Made by a program: the position numbers and the translations under genes. A DNA stretch of 64,000 nt from an uncultured Sphingomonas sp. (lineage in GTDB: Bacteria; Pseudomonadota; Alphaproteobacteria; Sphingomonadales; Sphingomonadaceae): assembly GCF_913062585.1 (NCBI RefSeq), contig NZ_CAJXWX010000002.1, positions 62,001-126,000 on the forward strand. Direction: 5' to 3'. Positions 35,501-43,064 of this stretch are shown piece by piece. The notes beneath the pieces were generated by a model. It worked only from the letters and a program-made list of their open reading frames with translations. It searched no databases and had not been told where the DNA came from. How positions within the stretch are numbered: the stretch's first letter is position 1; each line of letters starts with the position of its first letter.

Positions 35501-35783
35501 CGAAATGGTGACGGACGTGCGCTTTGCCGGGATCAGCCAGGGCAAGGGCGCCAAGTCCAACTTCATCATCCGGCGGCTCCAGCGGCTACCCTTCATCTTC
35601 AACGTGCGGATCAAGGCGCCCTTCCGCGGGCTACTCGACTCGGCCCAGTCCTTCTACGACCCGCGCCGCCTGATCCAGCGCAACCTGCCCGCGCTGCTGG
35701 ACGAACAGAACAAGCGCGCCGCACCGCCCGTCACCTCGTCCACCACGCCCATTCAGCCCTCCGCAAGCGAGACCGTGCCATGA
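32556..35783 (+). CDS. ydbH: YdbH-family AsmA-like intermembrane phospholipid bridge protein
   Basis: This 1075-residue protein has one N-terminal inner-membrane helix (LQRILIAIALILLVALIAL) and then a very long beta-rich repeated region with the AsmA/TAM-like groove typical of YdbH. The family carries phospholipids toward the outer membrane with YnbE and YdbL, whose genes follow with overlapping starts. The C-terminal region (LQFDFQNLNATGVFDGTLPM, IRRLQRLPFIFNVRIKAPFRG) matches family ends. The start is unsure: ATG 32556, GTG 32541 or GTG 32607 are all possible. Confidence 0.9.
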   Translation: MGPRGYDADQDGRRDIGVDGASEEAETRVSPVRRFRRLQRILIAIALILLVALIALWIERKPLVGGAIDRELARRGVPARYEISDLGLGRQRLTHVVIGDPRRPDLVADWLETRTRIGLSGPVVTGVRAGRVRLQGRLIEGRISLGMLDKLMGASSGNKPFALPALDVDVRDGGIRLETPHGGVGLSLSGRGVLNDGFSGRLGAVAPRLAIGDCVFTGLAAPLRVRVVRDRPSLSGPVRLAGLQCGAVTARNLAARVEATLEPALDQWRGTAALEGGALRHPVAATAALGGRLDFAGNAAATSGRLDLTARGVTTRMGRADRLGVDGRYLVGHAMRFDGDVRLGGAQVAPAMLARLNDGARTVAGTPVSPVAQAVLDAVARSGRGFAADLRLALDREAGARADGVAIRLPSLTLASNSGARVALGGGEGFMYDTRGARIDTMLATGGGGLPMIRATLRQDAPGAPVRGMATMARYPAGGAALALDRVVFSAAGDGTTAVTTRLSLSGPISGGRIDGLVLPIAARWDGGRRLLVNPTCQPLAIDRLALSGLRLARVATRVCPLEGALVRLDGTRIGGGAQLGQTMLTGTIGSSPLQLSAATTRFALADRGFTLTGVKSQIGRPESPTRIDAATLVGRITPEGIAGQFTGGAGQVGQVPLLLGEAAGDWRLAGGVLSLNGALQVRDARADSPRFLPMAARDVTLTLAGSRIDVKGTLYEPTKSVKVADVTITHALNTGAGEADLAVPGITFTKDFQPELLTPVTKGIIEDVRGSISGTGRILWDSNGVRSTGRFGTEGIDLAAALGPVSGIAGTIQFTDLLALESAPGQVATIKTINPGIQVTNGTIRYQTLSGARVKVEGGTWPFAGGKLTLDPTLLDFSQPVERRMTFHVEGAAADQFLLQFDFQNLNATGVFDGTLPMIFDQNGGRIEGGRLIVRPGGGSIAYLGEISQKNLGFWGNLAFGALRSLNYRSLRIDMNGPLAGEMVTDVRFAGISQGKGAKSNFIIRRLQRLPFIFNVRIKAPFRGLLDSAQSFYDPRRLIQRNLPALLDEQNKRAAPPVTSSTTPIQPSASETVP

Positions 35784-36001
35784 CCGTAACAGGATTGAAA
35801 ATGCTGGTGAGGACGCCGATCTTGGATGGGACACGATGGATGCCGGTCGCGCTGACCTTGCTGAGCGGAGGATGCGTCAACATCTCCGCCCCGGAGAAGC
35901 CGATCGAGATCAATCTGAACATCAATGTGACGCAGGAAGTGGTATATCGCCTGGATGGCGAGGCCAAATCGCTGATCCAGCAGAATCCGGGGATATTCTG
36001 A
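35780..36001 (+). CDS. ynbE: YnbE-family outer-membrane lipoprotein
   Basis: The 73-residue protein has a hydrophobic signal ending in the lipobox LLSGGC (C32) and then the compact YnbE domain PIEINLNINVTQEVVYRLDGEA. In E. coli, YnbE strands stack on the YdbH end to complete the intermembrane bridge. Its ATG overlaps the ydbH stop by four bases (ATGA), and its stop overlaps ydbL by one. The start could be an internal ATG that shortens the leader. Confidence 0.92.
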   Translation: MTVTGLKMLVRTPILDGTRWMPVALTLLSGGCVNISAPEKPIEINLNINVTQEVVYRLDGEAKSLIQQNPGIF

Positions 36002-36381
36002 TGAAGACGAAGACGATGATCCTGGCGCTGGGCACGGTGGCGTTGCTGGGCGTGTCGGGCATGGCGATGGCGCAGCGCGATCCGGCCTATGCGGCCGCGC
36101 GCGCCGAAGGCTTGGTCGGCGAACAGCCCGACGGCTATCTGGGAATCGTGGGCGCCGCCACGCCCGCGCTGCGGACGCTGGTCAACAGCATCAACATCCA
36201 GCGTAAGGCCGCGTACACCCAGAAGGCGCAGGCCAGCGGCGCGACCGTTGAGCAGATGGCCTTTACCAGCGGCTGCAACCTGATCGCGCAAACGGCGAGC
36301 GGCGAGAAATATAAGACGCCCGAAGGCGTGTGGAAGACGCGCACGGGCGCGGCCCCGGAGCGCGCGCCGGCCTGCGTCTGA
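36001..36381 (+). CDS. ydbL: YdbL-family (DUF1318) periplasmic protein
   Basis: The 126-residue protein has a signal peptide ending AMAQ and the DUF1318 pattern AAARAEGLVGEQPDGYLGIV, followed by NSINIQRKAAYTQKAQASG and TSGCNLIAQTASGEKY. YdbL works with YdbH and YnbE; current models give it a chaperone-like role in limiting YnbE polymerisation. ATG 36001 overlaps the ynbE stop by one base. It is the last gene of ydbH-ynbE-ydbL. Confidence 0.92.
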   Translation: MKTKTMILALGTVALLGVSGMAMAQRDPAYAAARAEGLVGEQPDGYLGIVGAATPALRTLVNSINIQRKAAYTQKAQASGATVEQMAFTSGCNLIAQTASGEKYKTPEGVWKTRTGAAPERAPACV

Positions 36382-36384
36382 CCT

Positions 36385-36560
36385 TCTTCCTCCCCTCCCG
36401 CAGGCGGGAGGGGCTGGGGGAGGGGACTCCGGTTGCGGTCAGGCGATCGGCTTGAGGGGAGCGCGGCCAAGCACTCAATCTCAGAAGATATCGCCTGCCG
36501 ACGGCGCCAGCCCTCCCCCGACCGCTCTCGCCTGCGGGAGGGGAGAAGGAAGAAGAGGAA
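36385..36560. repeat. 176-bp inverted-ended element (family E)
   Basis: The left end CTTCTTCCTCCCCTCCCGCA has its near-perfect inverse at the right end (GCGGGAGGGGAGAAGGAAG). A second internal inverted pair (CTGGGGGAGGG versus CCCTCCCCC) sits inside. It fills most of the 368-base gap before the atp operon. No gene is seen. Confidence 0.65.
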
Positions 36561-36643
36561 GAAAAACCGCCCCGCGATACCTCGTCCTGTCTCTCCGTGG
36601 ACACAATCCTTAACACATCTGTCACAACCCCAACCCCAAGCGG

Positions 36644-36672
36644 TTGACTTGGGAAGACACGCTTTCTAAACG
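36644..36672 (+). promoter_or_regulatory. Candidate sigma70-type promoter of the F0 ATP synthase operon
   Basis: TTGACT is followed after 17 bases by TAAACG, about 80 bases before the first atp start codon. It lies downstream of the family E element. Support is pattern match only. Confidence 0.4.
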
Positions 36673-36749
36673 GGCCTCGCCTTGGCGGGGTCGCTCGCCG
36701 TTCGCGCGCACTCTCCCCTTCGGTGACGAAAACAGGTGAGGGTGGCTGC

Positions 36750-37067
36750 GTGGCGGAGACGGAACCCGGACAGGACTTTGGCGATGCGGACGATCCGCGT
36801 CTGGCCGCGCTGGATCAGCGATTGGCTAAGGCGAAAGCGGAAGGCGTAGCGCGGCAGGGGGTGAAGGTGGATGCCGACAGGGGTTATTCCCAGGGCAGCC
36901 GCGTCATCTCCGCGCTGATCGGAAGTCTTGTCGGCAGTGCGTTGATCGGCTGGCTTTTCGACCGCTGGTTCGGCACCGCACCCTGGGCCCTGATCGTGAT
37001 GCTGTTCCTGGGGATCGGCGTGGCGTTCAGGCAGATCATTCGGATTTCTGGTGAGCGCCCGGAGTAA
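36750..37067 (+). CDS. atpI: AtpZ/AtpI-like ATP synthase assembly protein
   Basis: The 105-residue protein has two hydrophobic helices (VISALIGSLVGSALIGWLF and PWALIVMLFLGIGVAF) after a charged N-terminus. It is the standard first gene of F0 operons in alphaproteobacteria. AtpI-type proteins help assemble the c-ring. The start GTG 36750 is chosen because GGTGAGGG precedes it; a GTG at 36723 would add nine residues without a good site. atpB follows. Confidence 0.9.
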   Translation: MAETEPGQDFGDADDPRLAALDQRLAKAKAEGVARQGVKVDADRGYSQGSRVISALIGSLVGSALIGWLFDRWFGTAPWALIVMLFLGIGVAFRQIIRISGERPE

Positions 37068-37103
37068 CCGGGCGTTCGTCATATGTGGGAACGAAGCAGC
37101 GTG

Positions 37104-37892
37104 GCGGCAGAATCGGGCGGCAAGATTGATCCGATGCACCAGTTCCTGATCGAGCCGGTGCTCGGTCAGCACTGGGTGGTCGGCGGCTACGACCTTTCCT
37201 TCACCAATTCCGCTCTGTGGATGGTGGCGACGCTGGTCGCGCTTTGGGTGTTCATGATCGGCGGCATGAAGCGCGATCTGGTCCCGGGTCGCTGGCAGGC
37301 GGCGGTCGAGGGTTTCACCGGCTTCGTCAATTCGATGCTGACCTCGAACATCGGCCCCGAAGGCAAGCGCTTCCTGCCCTATGTCTTCTCGCTGTTCATG
37401 TTCATCCTGTTCGCCAACGTGCTGGGCCTGCTGCCCTTCGGCGTGGTGCCGGGTGTCCATCCCTTCACCGTGACCAGCCATGTGACCGTGACCGGCGTGC
37501 TCGCGCTGATCTCGTTCGCGATCGTGCTGATCGTCGGCTTCGGTCGTCACGGCTTCCACTTCTTCGCGCTGTTCGTGCCGCACGGCACGCCCAAGCTGAT
37601 GATTCCGCTGATCTTCGTGGTCGAGCTGATGAGCTTCCTGGTGCGCCCCTTCTCGCTGGGTCTGCGACTGTTCGTCGCGATGACCGCGGGGCACATCCTG
37701 CTGAAGGTTCTCGCCGCCTTCGTCATCAACGGCATCAATATGGGCCCGGGCTATGCCGCGCTCATCACCCTGCCGAGTTTCCTGCTGATGATCGGCATCA
37801 CGCTTCTCGAACTGCTGGTCGCCGCGATCCAGGCCTATGTCTTCGCGCTGCTGACCTCGGTTTACCTGAACGACGCCGTCAACCTGCACTGA
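37104..37892 (+). CDS. atpB: ATP synthase F0 subunit a
   Basis: Subunit a forms the two proton half-channels beside the c-ring. The protein has 262 residues from GTG 37104. The essential arginine lies in the helix SLGLRLFVAMTAGH, and family segments KIDPMHQFLIEPV and NLLGLLPF-type (NVLGLLPFGVVPG) are clear. About five to six transmembrane helices are present. An ATG at 37083 would add seven residues. Related proteins begin with a short leader before KIDPMHQF, so the later start is preferred. Confidence 0.96.
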   Translation, partial: AAESGGKIDPMHQFLIEPVLGQHWVVGGYDLSFTNSALWMVATLVALWVFMIGGMKRDLVPGRWQAAVEGFTGFVNSMLTSNIGPEGKRFLPYVFSLFMFILFANVLGLLPFGVVPGVHPFTVTSHVTVTGVLALISFAIVLIVGFGRHGFHFFALFVPHGTPKLMIPLIFVVELMSFLVRPFSLGLRLFVAMTAGHILLKVLAAFVINGINMGPGYAALITLPSFLLMIGITLLELLVAAIQAYVFALLTSVYLNDAVNLH

Positions 37893-37972
37893 TCGGGCAA
37901 GCCGGATCGGGCGGGCGAACGCGCCGCTGAGTTGAATACCCAAACGACCCTTTTTGAACTGGAGTGATTGAA

Positions 37973-38200
37973 ATGGACGCAGAAGCCGCGAAGCTGATCG
38001 GTGCCGGTCTGGCCGCTATCGGCATGGGCATCGCCTCGCTCGGCGTGGGCAACGTGTTCGCCAAGTTCCTCGAAGGCGCGCTGCGCAATCCGGGTGCGGC
38101 GGACAGCCAGCAGGGCCGCCTCTTCATCGGTTTCGCCGGTGCCGAGCTTCTGGGCCTGCTCGCCTTCGTGACGATGATCATCCTGGTGTTCGTCGCCTAA
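37973..38200 (+). CDS. atpE: ATP synthase F0 subunit c
   Basis: The 75-residue two-helix protein forms the rotating c-ring. The proton-carrying carboxylate is E58 in FAGAELLGLLAF. The polar loop between the helices is GALRNPGAADSQQGRLF. ATG 37973 has GGAG eight bases upstream. The GASLGVGN-type glycine-rich first helix is typical. Confidence 0.97.
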   Translation: MDAEAAKLIGAGLAAIGMGIASLGVGNVFAKFLEGALRNPGAADSQQGRLFIGFAGAELLGLLAFVTMIILVFVA

Positions 38201-38258
38201 TCATTCGGATCGGCCGGGCGGCCCCGTGTTGCCCGGTTGATATGGCAACGAGGACTCC

Positions 38259-38753
38259 ATGCCCCAGATAGCACAGATCAGTGCGACCTATGCGTCGCAG
38301 ATCTTCTGGCTCCTGATCACCTTCGGCCTGCTGTATTTCGTGGTCGGTCGTGGGATGGTGCCCAAGATTCAGGCGACCGTCGACGCTCGCGAAGCCCGTA
38401 TCGCCGGCGATCTGGCGGCGGCCGAGGCCGCGCGTGCCGAGGCCGACCGGGTCGAGGCGGCATGGCGGGCCGAGATGGACGCCGCGCGCGTCGCCGCGAT
38501 GGCCGAGACCAATGCGGCCAAGGCGCGGGCCACCCATGCCTTCGAGGCGCAGGTCAAGGCGGCCGATGCCGACCTGGCCGAGCGTCTGGGTCATCACGAC
38601 CTGGCGATCGCCAATGCCAAGGCCGAGGCGATGGCCAATCTTCAGACCGTGGCGGCCGAGGCCGCGCGCGATCTCGTCGCCAAGCTGTCCGGCGTCCAGG
38701 TGGGCGAGGATGCGGCGGCCGACGCGGTGCGAAAGGTGAGCGCGCATGGCTAA
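38259..38753 (+). CDS. atpF': ATP synthase F0 subunit b' (first b-type subunit)
   Basis: The 164-residue protein has one N-terminal transmembrane helix (SQIFWLLITFGLLYFVVG) and then a long charged Ala/Glu-rich helix forming half of the peripheral stalk. The position directly after atpE and the presence of a second b gene overlapping its end mark it as one of the b/b' pair used by alphaproteobacteria. GAGGA precedes ATG 38259. Which of the two is b and which is b' is by gene order. Confidence 0.92.
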   Translation: MPQIAQISATYASQIFWLLITFGLLYFVVGRGMVPKIQATVDAREARIAGDLAAAEAARAEADRVEAAWRAEMDAARVAAMAETNAAKARATHAFEAQVKAADADLAERLGHHDLAIANAKAEAMANLQTVAAEAARDLVAKLSGVQVGEDAAADAVRKVSAHG

Positions 38754-39417
38754 TCATTCCGCAACCGGCGCGCTGGTCAACGGCGATGCGCAGGTCGCGC
38801 AGAACCTGGCCGATGCCGCATCGGCCGAGGGCATGACCCAGAAGCCGATCCGCGAGGGCGATGGCTTGAATGGGGGCCTGACCGGCAACACGGTCGTGCC
38901 CGCCGAGGCCGAACATGCCGCCAGCCCGACCGCGCTGGGTTTCGATTCGACCGGCTGGGTGGCGCTCGCCGCTCTGGTCGTGCTGATCGGGATGCTGGTC
39001 AAGAAGGTGCCGTCGATGATCGGTCGTTCGCTCGACCAGAAGATCGCCGGAATCCGCGCCCAGCTCGACGAAGCGAACAAGCTGCGTCAGGAAGCCGAAG
39101 CACTGAAGGCCGAATATGAGGCCAAGGCCAAGGCCGCCCATGCCGATGCCGAGGCGATGCGCGCCCAGGCCCAGCATGAAGCGGGTCAGCTGCTCAGCAA
39201 GGCCAAGGCCGATGCCGAGGCGCTGATGGAGCGTCGCGCCAAGATGGCCGAGGACAAGATCGCCGCCGCCGAGCGTACCGCGATCGCCGAAGTCCGCGCC
39301 CGTGCCGCCGAGGCTGCTGCCAAGGCCGCCGGTCTGCTGATCGCCGAGCATCACTCGGCCGATGCGGACCGTGCGATGATCGACCGCAGCATCGCGGGGC
39401 TTGGCCGCCCGAACTGA
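38746..39417 (+). CDS. atpF: ATP synthase F0 subunit b
   Basis: The 223-residue protein overlaps the preceding b' gene by eight bases. It has an unusual N-terminal extension of about 65 residues (low-complexity, Ala/Gly/Asn rich) before the membrane helix GWVALAALVVLIGMLV. The long coiled coil rich in KAEYEAKAKAAHADAEAMRA follows and ends IAGLGRPN. No F1 genes follow, consistent with a separate F0 operon. Confidence 0.92.
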   Translation: MANHSATGALVNGDAQVAQNLADAASAEGMTQKPIREGDGLNGGLTGNTVVPAEAEHAASPTALGFDSTGWVALAALVVLIGMLVKKVPSMIGRSLDQKIAGIRAQLDEANKLRQEAEALKAEYEAKAKAAHADAEAMRAQAQHEAGQLLSKAKADAEALMERRAKMAEDKIAAAERTAIAEVRARAAEAAAKAAGLLIAEHHSADADRAMIDRSIAGLGRPN

Positions 39418-39440
39418 TCGGCTTTCGGGCCAAAGACAGG

Positions 39441-39468
39441 ACCGCGCTTCGGGCGACCGAGGCGCGGT
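39441..39468 (+). terminator. Hairpin after the F0 operon, probable terminator
   Basis: ACCGCGCTTCGG, a GCGA loop and CCGAGGCGCGGT form a strong stem 23 bases past the atpF stop. The following sequence has only a short T run (CGTTTCTGG). Confidence 0.5.
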
Positions 39469-39498
39469 TCGGCCGTTTCTGGCGGCCGAATGACCACC

Positions 39499-39605
39499 AA
39501 CTCCGTTCAGGCTGAGCGAAGTCGAAGCCCAAGGGAATCCCTCTCCCCGCCCGCCAGGAAAGGGCAGGGCATGGGCTTCGACTCCGCTCAGCCCGAACGG
39601 GGGTG
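39499..39605. repeat. Paired inverted repeat, family A (copy 8)
   Basis: GTTCAGGCTGAGCGAAGTCG faces its inverse CTTCGACTCCGCTCAGCCC across about 30 unique bases. Confidence 0.8.
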
Positions 39606-39612
39606 GGAATGA

Positions 39613-39676
39613 CCCCTTCCTCCCCAAGCTGTGCTTGGGGAGGGGCCCCGCCGGGCAACGCCCGGTCGTGGAGGGG
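39613..39676. repeat. Tandem hairpins (CCTCCCCAAG palindrome)
   Basis: CCTCCCCAAGC, TGT, GCTTGGGGAGG is a near-perfect hairpin, followed by a second short one (CCGGGCAACGCCCGG). It completes the 368-base gap before the Gdx gene. No gene is seen. Confidence 0.6.
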
Positions 39677-39785
39677 CAATGTCCCCAAACCCATAGCCCG
39701 CACCGACGGGCCCGCATCGCCGTCTCTTCCGGGTTTCCGACGACGATGCCCATAGTGCCGAGCCCGTGACCAAGGAGACGCTCCG

Positions 39786-40106
39786 ATGGCATGGGTCATA
39801 TTGGGCATTGCCGTGATTACCGAGATTTGCTGGGCGCTCAGCCTGAAATGGGCGGCGACGCTCGCCACCTGGCAGGCGTCGAGCGTGCCGATCCTGCTCA
39901 GCTTCGTGAATATGGGCCTGCTGGCGCTCGCCATGCGCGGGCTTCCTGCGGGCACCGCTTATGCGGTGTGGACGGGCCTGGGCGCGATCGGGGTGGTGAT
40001 CGGCGGGGCCATCGTGTTCGGCGACAAGATCGCGCCGATCCAGGCGGGCTTCATGGTCCTGACCGTGATCGGCGTGATGGGCACCAAGCTCTTCGCGCAG
40101 GGCTGA
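39786..40106 (+). CDS. SMR-family guanidinium exporter (Gdx/SugE type)
   Basis: The 106-residue, four-helix protein carries the essential E13 in AVITEICWALSLKW and the Gdx-like GLPAGTAYAVWTGLGAIGVVI. The order MAW...WALSLKWAATL and the RGLPAGTAYAVW segment are close to Gdx-Eco, which exports guanidinium, rather than to EmrE. No clear guanidine riboswitch precedes it. It may act as a dimer. AAGGAG precedes ATG 39786. Confidence 0.9.
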   Translation: MAWVILGIAVITEICWALSLKWAATLATWQASSVPILLSFVNMGLLALAMRGLPAGTAYAVWTGLGAIGVVIGGAIVFGDKIAPIQAGFMVLTVIGVMGTKLFAQG

Positions 40107-40113
40107 ACCCTAT

Positions 40114-40226
40114 TCCTCCCCTGCAAGGGGCGGTGGCAGTCCGCAGGACTGACGGAGGGGTGTCGCCATCAGCAGGGACACCCCTCCACCAGCTTCGCTG
40201 GTCCCCCTCCCCTTGCAGGGGAGGAA
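40114..40226. repeat. 113-bp palindromic element, family D (copy 2)
   Basis: The outer arms TCCTCCCCTGCAAGGGG and CCCCTTGCAGGGGAGGA enclose inner arms GGAGGGGTGTCGC and GGGACACCCCTCC. Confidence 0.8.
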
Positions 40227-40263
40227 GAGTCGGACGATCGCACTCGGCGCGAACCCGAAAAAA

Positions 40264-40294
40264 CCTTCGTGTCTTCGCGGCTTCGCGTGAACCA
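40264..40294. repeat. Partial family C repeat
   Basis: CTTCGTGTCTTCGCGGCTTCGCG is a single half of the composite at 2644 and 7119. No inverted partner is seen nearby. Confidence 0.55.
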
Positions 40295-40345
40295 AGCCCT
40301 CTCACAGGGTAGCGATCCGTCCGCCGCGCCCCTAAATCGGCACCA

Positions 40346-42265
40346 ATGTCCGAGCCTCCCGTCGACCGCTTCAACGAAGAGAAATCCACCTTCACCCTGC
40401 GCGGCGCCGACTCGCCCGATCTGAATGCGGGGGTGGCGGCAATCCGCAACGTGCTGGCGACCTTGCCGCTGCGGCCGGGCGTCTACCGAATGCAGGATGC
40501 GCGCGGCGACGTCCTGTATATCGGCAAGGCGCGCGCGCTGAAGAACCGCGTCGCCAATTACACCCAGGTCGAGCGACTCCCGAAGCGCCTGCAACGCATG
40601 GTGGCGCAGACCCGGTCGATGACGATCGTTACGACCAATAACGAGGCCGAGGCGCTGCTGCTCGAGGCGCAACTCATCAAGCGCTATCGTCCCGCCTTCA
40701 ACGTCCTGCTCCGCGACGACAAGAGCTTTCCCTTCATCCTGCTGCGCAACGACCATGACTTCCCGCGCATCCAGAAGCATCGCGGCGCGCGGCGGGCGGT
40801 CGGCAATTATTACGGCCCCTTCGCCAGCGCGGGCAGCGTCAACAACACGCTGAACGCGCTGCAAAAGCTGTTCCTGCTCCGGTCGTGCACCGACAGCTTC
40901 TTCAAGGGGCGCGACCGGCCGTGCCTGCTCTACCAGATCAAGCGCTGCTCGGCCCCCTGTGTCGGCCGGATCGACGAGGCGGCCTATGCCGAGCTGGTCG
41001 CCGACGCGAAGAACTTCCTCGGCGGCAAGTCGACCCAGGTCCAGGCCAAGCTCGGCAAGCAGATGCAGGACGCCGCCGAGGCGATGGACTTCGAGCTGGC
41101 GGCGATCCTGCGCGACCGGCTGAAGGCGTTGACCTTCATCCAGGGGACTCAGGCGATCAACGCCGAAGGGGTGGGCGACGCCGACATCTTCGCGCTGGCC
41201 AATCGCGAGGGGGTGATGGGCATCCAGGCCTTCTTCATCCGCGGCGGCCAGAATTGGGGGCATCGCAGCTTCTTCCCCGCGCACACCACCGATGTGCCCG
41301 AGGAGGAGGTGCTGACCAGCTTCCTCAGCCAATTTTATGAGGAAGTGCCGCCCGCCAAGACGATCCTGCTCGATCGCGAATTGCCCGAGGGCGAATTGCT
41401 GACCGAGGCGCTGGGCGAGCGGGCCGGGTATAAGGTGCAGCTCGCCGTGCCGCAGCGGGGCGACCGCCGCCGCCTGCTCGATCAGGCCAAGCGCAACGCG
41501 GTCGAGGCGCTCGACCGGCGGCTGGCCGAGTCGACCACCCAAGCCAAGCTGTTGCGCGAAGTCGCCGATTTCTTCGACCTGTCCGAACCGCCGCAGCGGA
41601 TCGAGGTCTATGACAACAGCCATATCCAGGGCACCAATGCGCTGGGCGCGATGGTCGTGGCGGGGCCGGAGGGGTTCCAGAAGGGCCAGTATCGCAAGTT
41701 CAACATCAAGGGGAACGAGGCGGCGACCAACGACGATTTCGGCATGATGCGCGAAGTCTTCCGCCGCCGCTTCGCGCGCCAGTTGGAGGAAAACCCCGAC
41801 CGCGACGACGCGACCTGGCCCGACCTGGTGCTGATCGACGGCGGGCGCGGCCAGCTCAATGCCGCCAAGGCGGTGCTGGAGGATCTGGGCATCGAGGATG
41901 TCTGCCTGGTCGGCGTCGCCAAGGGCCCGCATCATGGCCGCGAGGGGCGCGAGGTCTTCCACATGATGGACGGCAGCGAGCGGATGCTGCCGGTCAATGC
42001 GCCGCTATTGTTCTACCTCCAGCGGCTACGCGACGAGGTCCACCGCTTCGTGATCGGGGCGCACCGCGACAAGCGCGCCAAGGCGATGGGCGCGAGCCCG
42101 CTGGACGAAGTGCCCGGCATCGGCCCGGCGCGGAAGAAGGCGCTGCTGATGCACTTCGGCACGGGCCGGGCGGTAAGAAATGCGAGCCTGGAGGATCTGC
42201 AGAAGGCGCCGGGGGTGAGCCAAGCGGTGGCGCAGCAGGTGTACGACTTTTACCATAGCCGGTAA
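40346..42265 (+). CDS. uvrC: UvrABC nucleotide excision repair endonuclease subunit UvrC
   Basis: UvrC makes both cuts around DNA damage. The 639 residues contain the N-terminal GIY-YIG nuclease (PGVYRMQDARGDVLYIGKA, near 47-65), a UVR region in the middle (FELAAILRDRLKAL), the RNase H-like 5' nuclease (IEVYDNSHIQGTNALGAMV, LVLIDGGRGQ) and a C-terminal double helix-hairpin-helix (EVPGIGPARKKALL). Length is typical (about 610-640). The ATG at 40346 gives MSEPPVDRFNEE, an acceptable N-terminus with a weak ribosome site. Confidence 0.97.
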   Translation: MSEPPVDRFNEEKSTFTLRGADSPDLNAGVAAIRNVLATLPLRPGVYRMQDARGDVLYIGKARALKNRVANYTQVERLPKRLQRMVAQTRSMTIVTTNNEAEALLLEAQLIKRYRPAFNVLLRDDKSFPFILLRNDHDFPRIQKHRGARRAVGNYYGPFASAGSVNNTLNALQKLFLLRSCTDSFFKGRDRPCLLYQIKRCSAPCVGRIDEAAYAELVADAKNFLGGKSTQVQAKLGKQMQDAAEAMDFELAAILRDRLKALTFIQGTQAINAEGVGDADIFALANREGVMGIQAFFIRGGQNWGHRSFFPAHTTDVPEEEVLTSFLSQFYEEVPPAKTILLDRELPEGELLTEALGERAGYKVQLAVPQRGDRRRLLDQAKRNAVEALDRRLAESTTQAKLLREVADFFDLSEPPQRIEVYDNSHIQGTNALGAMVVAGPEGFQKGQYRKFNIKGNEAATNDDFGMMREVFRRRFARQLEENPDRDDATWPDLVLIDGGRGQLNAAKAVLEDLGIEDVCLVGVAKGPHHGREGREVFHMMDGSERMLPVNAPLLFYLQRLRDEVHRFVIGAHRDKRAKAMGASPLDEVPGIGPARKKALLMHFGTGRAVRNASLEDLQKAPGVSQAVAQQVYDFYHSR

Positions 42266-42394
42266 GGGGAGATAGCCTCCGAACCCCTGGTTGAGCGTCG
42301 CAGGCCTTTCACTTTCCTCGTTTAGCGAGGCGGTTGTGGGAACAGGCCGTGAGGTGCCCGTTGCCTTACACTCGCGCGTGCGCAATCCTTCAGC

Positions 42395-42886
42395 ATGGCT
42401 TCTCCTGTGATCCGCCCCTTTCATCCAACGGACGTATCCGGCGTCGTCGAACTCATATTGCCGATTCAGCAACAGGAGTTCGGCATTGCGATAGAGCGGG
42501 AAGACCAGCCTGATCTGTCCGACATACCATCGTTCTACCAAAAGGGTGCCGGTGGCTTTTGGGTCGCGGAAGACGTGGGGCGGATCGTCGGCACGATTGC
42601 CCTCAAGGAACTTGGAAGCCGCCGAGCCGCTCTGCGAAAGATGTTCGTCGCCTCGCCATTCAGGGGAAGCGCGCATGGTCTAGGCGCCAAGCTTCTCGAT
42701 ACACTTACCCGGCACGCAAGAAGACAAGGCGTTGTCGATATTTATCTCGGCACGACGGAAGCGTTTTTAGCGGCGCATAGATTCTATGAGAAGAACGGTT
42801 TTGAGGAGGTCGCCCGATCCACGCTTCCGGCTGATTTCCCTGTGATGGAAGTCGATCGAAAGTTCTACAGGATGGCACTGCCGTGA
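42395..42886 (+). CDS. GNAT family N-acetyltransferase (lower G+C segment)
   Basis: The 163-residue protein begins MASPVIRPFHPTDVSGVVE, a frequent GNAT opening. It has an acetyl-CoA site FRGSAHGLGAKLLDTL and the late VDIYLGTTEAFLAAHRFYEKNGFEEV. The whole stretch from about 42280 to 43060 uses visibly less G+C and less strict third-position bias than its neighbours, which hints at recent transfer. The acceptor is unknown. It is separated from recO by a 178-base non-coding gap. Confidence 0.88.
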   Translation: MASPVIRPFHPTDVSGVVELILPIQQQEFGIAIEREDQPDLSDIPSFYQKGAGGFWVAEDVGRIVGTIALKELGSRRAALRKMFVASPFRGSAHGLGAKLLDTLTRHARRQGVVDIYLGTTEAFLAAHRFYEKNGFEEVARSTLPADFPVMEVDRKFYRMALP

Positions 42887-43064
42887 GTCGATTACGGCCT
42901 ATGGCTATGCACACACGCGATGCCCTTGTGCGCTCCTGCTCCCATTTCGCCATCGCTTCCAAAAAGGAGCAACGTCCAGCTCGTTGGTCATGATGGCAGC
43001 CGGTACGTTTGTGCACTCCCCCCACACATAGCCTCCCGCCCCATTCCCCCCTACATCGGAACCC

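Noticed and set aside
39640-39785. Possible guanidine riboswitch upstream of the Gdx-like gene
   Set aside because: Hairpins are present (GCCCG/CGGGC), but no paired ACGR loops or ykkC core motif could be identified.
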